From contig JAFGMO010000039.1 of assembly GCA_016927475.1 (NCBI GenBank), positions 1-64,000 on the forward strand: a stretch of DNA of 64,000 bases, in the 5' to 3' direction. Shown piece by piece: positions 41,498-48,728 of the stretch. Source of the DNA: Candidatus Aminicenantota bacterium. Its GTDB lineage: Bacteria > Acidobacteriota > Aminicenantia > Aminicenantales > Aminicenantaceae. How positions within the stretch are numbered: the stretch's first letter is position 1; each line of letters opens with the position of its first letter. Both the position numbers and the translations under genes were made by a program. The notes under the pieces were generated by a model, which worked only from the letters and a program-made list of their open reading frames with translations, had not been told where the DNA came from and searched no databases.

Positions 41498-42562
41498 TTA
41501 TTTGATACTTATCTCACTCTGGTCCCCGACCATAAACCTATACACGGAAGGCCCGCAATCCCCTTTAAATATCTTAACATCTCTTCCTATAAGGCTTTCG
41601 TCGATACGGCTGCCGACATCACGTATTTCACTTCCCCTGAGAACGATGCTGTGTTCGATCTCGGTTTTAATGATCCTGCAATCTTCTTGAATGGAAGTAA
41701 AGGGTCCGATGTAGGAATCGATAATTTTAGTTCCTTTTCCGATGATCGCCGGCCCTCTGATGACACTATTTTTGACAACGGTACCCCCCTCAAGAACAAC
41801 TTCCCCGTTGATTTTGGATTTTTTATCAACTTCTCCCTTTACGTCTCCCTTGATCGATTCCAGGATAAGGCGGTTGGCCTCAAGGATATCATCCAGCTTT
41901 CCCGTATCCTTCCACCATCCTGTAACAAGATGAGGCTGTACCTCATAACCTTTATCGACAAGATATTGAATGGCATCCGTGATTTCCAGTTCATTTCTTC
42001 CGGAAGGCTTGATTGATTTGGCGGCCTCAAAGATAAGGTAATCAAACATATAAACACCAACAAGGGCAAGGTTGCTGATGAATTTTTTCGGCTTTTCTAC
42101 CAGACGTACCACCCGGTCCCCATGAAGCTCGGCCACACCGAACATCTCGGGATTGGGAACTTCCGTAAGAAGAATCAGGGAGTTGGGCTTTTTCCTTATA
42201 AATTCATCCACAAGGGAATCGATACCGCTCTTGAGGATATTGTCACCCAGGTACATGACAAACGGCTCATTGTCGAGAAAATCTTCCGCAATCAAAACGG
42301 CATGTGCCAATCCGAGAGGGGCTTCCTGCTCAATATAGACAATCCTCACTCCCCATCGTCTTCCGTCACCAACAGCTCTCCTGATTTCTTCCTTCGTGTC
42401 GCCGACCACGATACCGATGTCTTTAATCCCAGCCTGCTTCAGTGCTTCAATACCGTAAAAAAGAACCGGCTTGTTGGCTACCGGCACCAGTTGTTTAGCC
42501 TGGGTGAACGTCAGTGGCCGCAGCCGGGTTCCCTTCCCGCCGCTCAAAATCAAACCTTTCAT
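41498..42562 (-). CDS. rfbA: glucose-1-phosphate thymidylyltransferase, long form
   Basis: 354 residues from the ATG at 42562, one base after the lptD stop. The nucleotidyltransferase domain has KGLILSGGKGTRLRPLT (pyrophosphorylase loop), KQLVPVANKP, YLGDNIL and VEKPKKF. The C-terminal 110 residues are a left-handed beta-helix (GGTVVKNSVIRGPAIIGKGT), which marks the long RmlA group. It makes dTDP-glucose from dTTP and glucose-1-phosphate, feeding RmlB. Coupled to lptD. Confidence 0.93.
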   Translation of the reverse strand: MKGLILSGGKGTRLRPLTFTQAKQLVPVANKPVLFYGIEALKQAGIKDIGIVVGDTKEEIRRAVGDGRRWGVRIVYIEQEAPLGLAHAVLIAEDFLDNEPFVMYLGDNILKSGIDSLVDEFIRKKPNSLILLTEVPNPEMFGVAELHGDRVVRLVEKPKKFISNLALVGVYMFDYLIFEAAKSIKPSGRNELEITDAIQYLVDKGYEVQPHLVTGWWKDTGKLDDILEANRLILESIKGDVKGEVDKKSKINGEVVLEGGTVVKNSVIRGPAIIGKGTKIIDSYIGPFTSIQEDCRIIKTEIEHSIVLRGSEIRDVGSRIDESLIGRDVKIFKGDCGPSVYRFMVGDQSEISIK

Positions 42563-42563
42563 T

Positions 42564-44723
42564 TCAGAATTCCGTTCCTCCCAAAAAATCCGTCGTCTTT
42601 CCGATGTTTCCCAATCCAAAATTCAGCCGGAACTGTGTTTCTGGTTTCTCCCTGAAAAAAAAGATTTTTAGTTCCGCCTGAAAATCAAGGCACTGGTAAT
42701 GGTAGATTAAAAAAACTGAGGAGTAAAGCATTTCCTTCTTTAGAATGTTAAAATCAACCTCCCCGGCCGCCTCGATTGACAGACTGGGAATCTTTATCCC
42801 GGCTAAAACATTTATTTGGTGACGGTCCCAAAGATTGTTTTCTTGATAAGGATTGACACTTTTAAACCAGTTGACCCTGAGAAAAAGATTGTCGCGCAGA
42901 TTTCCCAGATTAACGCCCATCCTCAACCGGGAAAACGTCTTGTAATAGGGATTGAAAGAAGCGGAAAAATCAATGCTGTATTTCTGCGATGGATAAAACC
43001 GGACTAAACCGCTGATATCAGAAAAAGCCGGAACCTTACCCTCTATTTCATAAAGACGGTTGGGACTGTCTTCAGGTGAAAAAAAATACATTTGGGAAAG
43101 GCTGAACGTGAGAATCTCCCTGGGCATTTTATCCTGTTTAATCAAGAACCGGTTGGTCAGGCTGTACAAAAAATAATGATCCCGCACGAAGATACCAGGC
43201 GTGATGATTCTGTCGGCGGAAGCGACAGGCGTTTCGTAACGGTAAGTAAATGATGGTTCGATGATGTGTTTCAGCTTGGGGGCATCTTTTTCATTCCGGA
43301 ATATCTTGAAAAAGACAGGCCCGACAAACTCCAAATATGCGGAATAATTCTGGCTGAGCACGGGTTCATCCACGACGGTTTTCGTATTGGGCTTAAAACT
43401 CTGGAAATAATAAGCGAACTTGGTAGAAGCGGAAGAATTCATGGTCAGCCAGGGAATGGCCGAAAAGGGAAACGTCAACGCAGGCATAAAAACGATAGAT
43501 TGAGTCCTCCTTTGGGTGCCGTTATCATATTCCTCCTGCCATCCGTTTTGCCAGCTGTCATAAGAAGAGCTGAAAGAGAAATAGAGAGGATTGAAAAGTT
43601 TGATCTTGGAAGAACCAAAGGAAATTTGGGGCAGATTGTAGCGTAGGTTTGTCTGATCTGATTGTGAAAAATAGGTTTCAAAACGGGAAGCTCTCATATT
43701 CAAATTAAAATAGGACCAGGAGCGGGTGAGAAAAACTTGCGATCTCCTATTGGAAACTACGGCCCTCTTAAAATTGTTATCAAATTCCCGCAGGAAATCA
43801 AAAGAACTTTGATAATCCACATCCGCGACCAGATTGAAATTTAAGGGCAGGCTTTGGTTGTGTTTGAGCCGGATGATATAGGCACTATCGGGATTTTCAT
43901 ATTCGGGATTATCCTTGAAGAAAAAAGAATACGCATTGAGCTGGCCCCCGGTTCCCTCAGAGAAAAGATAGCGGTATTCCAGCCCGCCGCCAACTCCCCT
44001 GGAGGAATAATAATCAAGATTCACGGTGGCATCCATATTTCTCGCAATAGCCCAATAAAAGCTCTGGATGAAAAAGACACCTTTGGCGCCGGAATAACCC
44101 AACTGGGGCGTTAAAAATCCCGTTTTGCGATCTTCTCCAAGAGGATATCGAATATAGGGAAAATAAAAAACCGGGATCTTTCGGATGGACAGAACCGCCC
44201 CCCACATTTCCATATAGTCATCTTTTTTAAATTTCGCCCGGGAAAAAGAAAATTTCCACCGGGGAATGGGCTGACTGCAGGAAGTCATCCAGGCATTGTT
44301 GAAACTGTATGTGTTTTTCTCAATCCGGTTCATGGACTCAGCCTTGTATGAAAGACTGGGTTGAATGAGACCGAATGCCTTTTTGATTTCCCCTTTGGTA
44401 GAATCCAGGTTGAATTGAATGGACTCAGCACTGACGACTTCATTTGGAAGATGGATGGCCACGTTTCCTTCAGCCAAAACATCCTTAGTTTCTGAGTTTA
44501 ATTCCACCCTGTCTGCAAATAGAATGATTTTTTTATAGTGAATTTCGACATTCCCTTTAGCAATAATCTTATTATCGATCTTTTCCTGGTGGTCGGCATA
44601 AATCGTGACCTCCTCAGTCTTGGTTGCTTCTTGGCCGACGAGACAAAAACTCCCCCCCAAAAAAAGAAGAACGAACAATATCAGAGCTTTTCTCAATAAC
44701 AAAGTAAAAAAAATGTAGCACAT
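42564..44723 (-). CDS. lptD: LPS-assembly outer membrane protein
   Basis: 719 residues. Signal peptide about 1-30. The periplasmic OstA-type beta-jellyroll is at about 35-160 (VTIYADHQEKIDNKIIAKGN, VELNSETKDVLAEGNVAI), followed by the LptD barrel with its lectin-like entry (PVFYFPYIRYPLGEDRKTGFLTP) and many amphipathic strands to the C-terminus (EKPETQFRLNFGLG). LptD with LptE inserts LPS into the outer leaflet, so this organism has LPS. Paired Cys residues typical of enteric LptD are few here. Immediately upstream of rfbA. The ATG at 44723 is preferred over a TTG one codon before. Confidence 0.9.
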   Translation of the reverse strand: MCYIFFTLLLRKALILFVLLFLGGSFCLVGQEATKTEEVTIYADHQEKIDNKIIAKGNVEIHYKKIILFADRVELNSETKDVLAEGNVAIHLPNEVVSAESIQFNLDSTKGEIKKAFGLIQPSLSYKAESMNRIEKNTYSFNNAWMTSCSQPIPRWKFSFSRAKFKKDDYMEMWGAVLSIRKIPVFYFPYIRYPLGEDRKTGFLTPQLGYSGAKGVFFIQSFYWAIARNMDATVNLDYYSSRGVGGGLEYRYLFSEGTGGQLNAYSFFFKDNPEYENPDSAYIIRLKHNQSLPLNFNLVADVDYQSSFDFLREFDNNFKRAVVSNRRSQVFLTRSWSYFNLNMRASRFETYFSQSDQTNLRYNLPQISFGSSKIKLFNPLYFSFSSSYDSWQNGWQEEYDNGTQRRTQSIVFMPALTFPFSAIPWLTMNSSASTKFAYYFQSFKPNTKTVVDEPVLSQNYSAYLEFVGPVFFKIFRNEKDAPKLKHIIEPSFTYRYETPVASADRIITPGIFVRDHYFLYSLTNRFLIKQDKMPREILTFSLSQMYFFSPEDSPNRLYEIEGKVPAFSDISGLVRFYPSQKYSIDFSASFNPYYKTFSRLRMGVNLGNLRDNLFLRVNWFKSVNPYQENNLWDRHQINVLAGIKIPSLSIEAAGEVDFNILKKEMLYSSVFLIYHYQCLDFQAELKIFFFREKPETQFRLNFGLGNIGKTTDFLGGTEF

Positions 44724-44813
44724 CAACAGGTGATTATCAATAAAGCCCGGTTTTTATCCCTGTAATTATTCTTCTCTGCAGGAAATATACAGGCCTGGTT
44801 TTGATGGCACGAG

Positions 44814-44842
44814 TTGTTGACGTTCTCTTTCTGTAATATAAT
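44814..44842 (+). promoter_or_regulatory. possible promoter of the ATP synthase Fo operon
   Basis: TTGTTG (44814-44819), a 17-nt spacer and TATAAT (44837-44842). The first gene starts at 44936, giving a leader of about 85 nt that includes a repeat-family end at 44876. Confidence 0.5.
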
Positions 44843-44875
44843 ATTTTATACAGGATATTCCGGGCTGACATAAAA

Positions 44876-44892
44876 CCTGTATTATTCACAAG
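44876..44892. repeat. single end of the palindromic repeat family
   Basis: CCTGTATTATTCACAAG, a near copy of 37800-37816 and of the outer part of the ends at 10978 and 27392. It lies in the leader of the ATP synthase operon. No inverted partner is seen nearby. Confidence 0.55.
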
Positions 44893-44935
44893 TTTTAGTG
44901 TGTGTTAGTAAAATAATCTCCCTAGGTATAAGCCG

Positions 44936-45172
44936 GTGCCTTCCAAAAAAGATACGAAAAAAGTCTTGGAGCTGAGTTCTTTGGCCCTCATGCTGCCCTC
45001 ATCAATAGCCGTAGGCCTTTTGTTCGGAAGTATGCTGGATAAGCTTTTGGGAACACATCCCTGGCTCCTTATAACCTTTCTGCTTCTCGGAATCAGTTCC
45101 GGATTCATTAGTCTGTTCCGGGGGATCAGCCGCTTTAATAATACGGACGATACGGAAGGAGAACCAAAATGA
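44936..45172 (+). CDS. AtpZ/AtpQ-like small membrane subunit (ATPase gene 1 family)
   Basis: 78 residues, GTG start. Two membrane helices (LALMLPSSIAVGLLFGSML and WLLITFLLLGISSGFISLF) with the Gly-containing pattern GLLFGSMLDKLLGTHPW of the AtpZ/AtpQ family, which precedes Fo genes in many bacteria and is thought to aid Mg2+ or c-ring handling. Overlaps the next gene by ATGA. First gene of the Fo cluster. Confidence 0.82.
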   Translation: MPSKKDTKKVLELSSLALMLPSSIAVGLLFGSMLDKLLGTHPWLLITFLLLGISSGFISLFRGISRFNNTDDTEGEPK

Positions 45173-45576
45173 ATCATGACCCTCCATCTTTCTCGGGTAG
45201 TGAAGAAAAAATCTTGAGGAGAATCCCTGTTGAAGTTCTTATTCTGGCGTTCTGCCTGGCTTTATCCGCTGTCATACTATTCGACGCAGCGACCGCTGTC
45301 TTCGTTGCCGCCGGGGGAGCGGCTGCCGCCGTAAGCTTCGTGTGGCTTAAAAAATCCGTCTCCCGTTTTCTTTTCTCAGGAAAAGGCCGGGCTGTTCGAT
45401 CGGCCGTATTACTTTACGGACTCAGACTCCTATTGATTATTGCCATTTTTTCTATTATAATCATTCTCTTTTCTAAAAAGATAATTGCATTCATAATTGG
45501 TTTTTCAATGGTCGTTCCCGTGCTCTTTACAGAGGCAGGAATTGCTTTGCTGAAAATGAAACAATGGAAGAATTAG
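45169..45576 (+). CDS. atpI: ATP synthase subunit I-like membrane protein
   Basis: 135 residues with four membrane helices (VEVLILAFCLALSAVILF, AVFVAAGGAAAAVSFVWL, LLLIIAIFSIIIILF, IIAFIIGFSMVVPVLF). Position, size and helix pattern match the AtpI/ATP_synt_I chaperone of c-ring assembly; sequence signature is weak. It overlaps AtpZ-like by 4 bp and atpB by 13 bp. Confidence 0.75.
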   Translation: MNHDPPSFSGSEEKILRRIPVEVLILAFCLALSAVILFDAATAVFVAAGGAAAAVSFVWLKKSVSRFLFSGKGRAVRSAVLLYGLRLLLIIAIFSIIIILFSKKIIAFIIGFSMVVPVLFTEAGIALLKMKQWKN

Positions 45577-46310
45577 AACACAGCATCTTTATTGCTGAGC
45601 TTTTCAACCGGATTTTCGGAAAACCGGCGGCCGCACTGCTTAATCTATTCGGAATCAAGGTACAAAACCCGGAACATCTGTTTCCGGATTATCTCGTTGT
45701 CTGCATCATTGTCGCCGTTTTCCTGACTGTTTTCCTTGGCCTTGCCTCCCGAAAACCCAAATTGACCCCCTCAAAACTGCAGAGCTTTCTTGAGTTCATT
45801 ATCCAAACCTTTGAAAACCTCATCATCGATATCATCGGCGTTGAAGGGAAAAAATATCTCCCTTTGATCGCGACGATCGGTATCTTCATTTTCACCTGCA
45901 ATCTCATTGGCCTGGTCCCCGGATTTATGTCACCCACCAGTAAGATCAATGTCACCGTCGGCTGCGCGCTTGTCGTCTTTTTTTACTACCACTGGCAGGG
46001 AATAAAATCTCAGGGATTTTTCCGCTATCTCAAACATTTTATGGGGCCCATACCTCCCTTGGCCCCGCTTATGATCCCTATCGAGATCATAAGTCATTTC
46101 TCAAGACCTGTTTCACTTTCCATACGACTCTTCGGAAATATTTTTGCCGAGGAGCTTCTTATTCTGATCATGGCTTCGATCATACCCTTTTTTCTCCCTC
46201 TCCCTTTTATGGCCGTGGCTATATTTACCGCATTCATTCAAGCTTTTGTTTTTGTTTTACTAACTTGCATCTACATATCAGGAGCGGTGATCCAGGAAAA
46301 AGAACATTAA
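45564..46310 (+). CDS. atpB: F-type ATP synthase subunit a
   Basis: 248 residues with five or six helices. Ion-channel subunit a of Fo. The essential Arg is in PVSLSIRLFGNIFAEELL, with FTAFIQAFVFVLLTCIYI on the final helix. FIFTCNLIGLVPGF is the conserved N-terminal helix. The start overlaps atpI by 13 bp. The catalytic F1 genes are not in this window, so the ATPase genes are split between loci. Confidence 0.95.
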   Translation: MEELEHSIFIAELFNRIFGKPAAALLNLFGIKVQNPEHLFPDYLVVCIIVAVFLTVFLGLASRKPKLTPSKLQSFLEFIIQTFENLIIDIIGVEGKKYLPLIATIGIFIFTCNLIGLVPGFMSPTSKINVTVGCALVVFFYYHWQGIKSQGFFRYLKHFMGPIPPLAPLMIPIEIISHFSRPVSLSIRLFGNIFAEELLILIMASIIPFFLPLPFMAVAIFTAFIQAFVFVLLTCIYISGAVIQEKEH

Positions 46311-46328
46311 ATTTTATGGAGGAAGTTG

Positions 46329-46673
46329 ATGAAAAAAACATTAAAAACTTTGGGCGTTTTTGTTTTTTTTCTTATTCTTTTTTCGGCCCCACTTCTAGCT
46401 CAAAATGACAACCTGACCGACAGAAAGGCATCTCTCTACAAACTGACGCTTATCATCGGAGGAGGCATTATCACCTTAGCGGCCGCAGCCGGAGCCTTTT
46501 GTCAGGCAAAAGCCATAAGCAGCGCTTGTGACGGAATTTCCCGGAATCCCGCTTCAGGCCCTCACATTCGTTTTCTTCTCATCTTCGGCCTGGTTCTTAT
46601 CGAAACTTTGGTCATCTATGCTCTTCTCATATCGATCATTATTCTTATGGTCAAATGGGGACAGTACACCTAA
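46329..46673 (+). CDS. atpE: F-type ATP synthase subunit c with N-terminal signal-like extension
   Basis: 114 residues from the ATG at 46329 (GGAGGAA upstream; an in-frame TTG one codon earlier lies in that SD region). An N-terminal hydrophobic stretch ending ALLAQ-like (APLLAQ) resembles a signal peptide, then the two c-subunit helices. The polar loop is RNP (72-74). The ion-binding set is Gln59 on helix 1 and Glu92-Thr93 with Tyr97 on helix 2 (LIETLVIY). Gln plus an E-S/T pair is the usual sign of Na+ binding. The extension of about 25 residues occurs in several bacterial phyla with split atp loci. Confidence 0.92.
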   Translation: MKKTLKTLGVFVFFLILFSAPLLAQNDNLTDRKASLYKLTLIIGGGIITLAAAAGAFCQAKAISSACDGISRNPASGPHIRFLLIFGLVLIETLVIYALLISIIILMVKWGQYT

Positions 46674-46694
46674 AGAATTGAGATTAAATTAGCC

Positions 46695-47579
46695 TTGGAT
46701 AGATTCAAAAAGCCGGCGTTGCTCGATATGATGGGCATCGCTTTAAAGAGGTTTAATAAAGACGGGTGCACTACCTTCGCCATTGTTATCTCTTATTTCT
46801 GCCTTCTATGTGCCATTCCCCTTGTCGCTCTCTTTGCTTTCGCCTCTACGAAGATTCTGGGGAATTCAGAATTGGCTTTTCGCAGCCTGAACATATTTTC
46901 CGATGAATTTTTTGCTCAGCTCGACCCGGAATTTTTTAACAAGCTGAAACATTTGTCTTCCAGCATTACTAATCTGGGCTGGTTCGGTTTGGCGGGATCA
47001 TTCATCGCCAGCAGTTTTTTGTTCTCCAAGCTCATCAACTCCATCAACTTTATTTTCAAAGCCAATTACCAAAAATCTTTCCTTTACAACCGCCTCATGG
47101 AATACATGATCATGTTTATTATGGGAATTATCATGCTCATTTCACTGTTCATCACGGTTATCTGGACAGCTATCCACCGCTCCATCAGCGAAGTCAGCAT
47201 CATTGCCAATAATATCAACCCTAAAGTTGTCGACCTGGCCGATAATTTTCTTATCCAATATCTCATCCCCTTTACCCTGACCTTCATCGTATTATTTTGC
47301 ATATACAAATTCATCCCGGAAATAAAGGTCCACACAAGGGCGGCGGCGCTGGCGTCCGTTATCGCGGCCCTTCTTTGGGAAATCTTTAAGAGGATTTTTG
47401 CTTTTTATGTCGCCCATTTTTCGGCCATCGGGATTGTGCTCTCCAAACTTCTGAAAGGATCTCTGACATCCATCATCTTCTTCTTGCTCTGGATCACGTT
47501 CTCACTCAGCATCATGCTTTGGGGAGCAGAACTGGCAGCCATCGCCAACGAGCGTATCGATGAAAAAGAAGCCGTATAA
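46695..47579 (+). CDS. YihY/BrkB-family membrane protein
   Basis: 294 residues, probable TTG start. Six membrane helices. The family is recognised by [19 protein letters not shown] (first helix), [33 protein letters not shown] and the [19 protein letters not shown] end. Function of the family is not established; it is often mislabelled as RNase BN. It lies 21 bp after atpE and overlaps lpxD by 20 bp. Confidence 0.9.
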   Translation: MDRFKKPALLDMMGIALKRFNKDGCTTFAIVISYFCLLCAIPLVALFAFASTKILGNSELAFRSLNIFSDEFFAQLDPEFFNKLKHLSSSITNLGWFGLAGSFIASSFLFSKLINSINFIFKANYQKSFLYNRLMEYMIMFIMGIIMLISLFITVIWTAIHRSISEVSIIANNINPKVVDLADNFLIQYLIPFTLTFIVLFCIYKFIPEIKVHTRAAALASVIAALLWEIFKRIFAFYVAHFSAIGIVLSKLLKGSLTSIIFFLLWITFSLSIMLWGAELAAIANERIDEKEAV

Positions 47580-48621
47580 TGTCTCCTTTTCGTTAAGCGT
47601 CGAAGAATTAGCGAAACGGCTGAAATATCCCTATGAGGGAGACGGAAATACCCTTATTACAGGGGTAGGCAGCCTGGACAAAGCCCAAAAAGGCCACCTG
47701 ACTTTTCTCAACCAAAAAAAATTCCGGACTCTCCTGGAAACTACCCGGGCATCCGCCGTCATACTTACTCCTGAAGAGACGTTTGACAGACTGCCCGTCA
47801 TCAGGGCGAAAAATCCCCAGCTTGCTTTTATTCAGGCCGTTGAGCTCTTCCTTTCATCACGGCAGCCTTCACCGGGAATCCATCCCAGCGCTTTCGTTGA
47901 CTCTTCAGCCAAATTGGGTCGTAATGTCTTAATCGGAGCCCTGGCCTGTATCGGTGAAGAAGTGGAAATCGGAGACAATACCATTGTTCATCCACTCGCC
48001 TGTATTTATCCGAGCGTAAAAATCGGGCGGGATTGTACCATTCACTCTCATGTAACTTTACGGGAGCAAACAGAGATCGGGAACCGTGTTATTATTCACT
48101 GCGGAGTGGTCGTGGGAGCAGACGGCTTTGGTTATCTACAGGATGAATACGGATCTTCTTTTAAAATCCCCCAGATAGGAAAGGTGCGCATTGAAGATAA
48201 CGTGGAAATCGGCGCCAACTCAACCATAGACCGTGCTGCTCTGGACGAAACCGTTATCGGAGCCGGAACAAAGATCGATAACCTGGTGCATATCGGACAC
48301 AATGTTGAAATCGGCAGAGACAGCATCATTGTCGCCCAGGTCGGAATATCCGGAAGCACAAAGATCGGAAAAAACGTGATCATAGCCGGGCAAGCCGGAC
48401 TTGTCGACAACATCCGTATCGGCGACAGAGTCGTTATCGGGCCTCAAACAGGGGTCCAAAAAAGCATCCCTGCCGGAGCACAAATCATGGGCTCTCCATC
48501 CATGGATTTTAAAAAATACAGCCGGATGACGGTCTCTCTCAAGGGACTAGATGAACTGAAAAAAACGGTTAGAATGTTGAAAAAAAAGATTTCGGATTTG
48601 GAAAAACGGCTCAAATCCTGA
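47560..48621 (+). CDS. lpxD: UDP-3-O-(3-hydroxyacyl)glucosamine N-acyltransferase
   Basis: 353 residues. LpxD adds the second 3-hydroxyacyl chain (from acyl-ACP) to UDP-3-O-acyl-glucosamine in lipid A synthesis. An N-terminal uridine-binding domain (about 1-100; [16 protein letters not shown]) precedes a left-handed beta-helix of hexapeptide repeats ([20 protein letters not shown]). The catalytic His is His247 ([10 protein letters not shown]). A C-terminal helix ends the protein. No lpxA or fabZ gene is nearby. It shares a transcript with YihY by a 20-bp overlap. Confidence 0.95.
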   Translation: MKKKPYNVSFSLSVEELAKRLKYPYEGDGNTLITGVGSLDKAQKGHLTFLNQKKFRTLLETTRASAVILTPEETFDRLPVIRAKNPQLAFIQAVELFLSSRQPSPGIHPSAFVDSSAKLGRNVLIGALACIGEEVEIGDNTIVHPLACIYPSVKIGRDCTIHSHVTLREQTEIGNRVIIHCGVVVGADGFGYLQDEYGSSFKIPQIGKVRIEDNVEIGANSTIDRAALDETVIGAGTKIDNLVHIGHNVEIGRDSIIVAQVGISGSTKIGKNVIIAGQAGLVDNIRIGDRVVIGPQTGVQKSIPAGAQIMGSPSMDFKKYSRMTVSLKGLDELKKTVRMLKKKISDLEKRLKS

Positions 48622-48658
48622 ACAGGCGGCAAGGCTCCGCTATTCTTCATATGTATGT

Positions 48659-48664
48659 TATAAT
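48659..48664 (+). promoter_or_regulatory. possible extended -10 promoter of the sulfatase-like gene
   Basis: TATAAT at 48659-48664 preceded by TG one base away (TGTTATAAT), the extended -10 form. No matching -35 hexamer. The gene start is 65 nt downstream, with AGAGGA as SD. Confidence 0.4.
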
Positions 48665-48728
48665 ATTTATCTGTATTACTCATGCCATTCTGTTTTTCGG
48701 ATAAAGCTCAGGGTAGAGGATAAACTCC

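Noticed and set aside
41480-42655. Long plus-strand open frames opposite rfbA
   Set aside because: They mirror rfbA codons, have no SD, and show no conserved motif.
44936-46673. N-ATPase operon (second, laterally spread Na+-ATPase)
   Set aside because: The usual atpD-atpC genes before atpQ and atpF-A-G after atpE are absent; the order AtpZ-like, I, a, c fits the split locus of the main F-ATPase.
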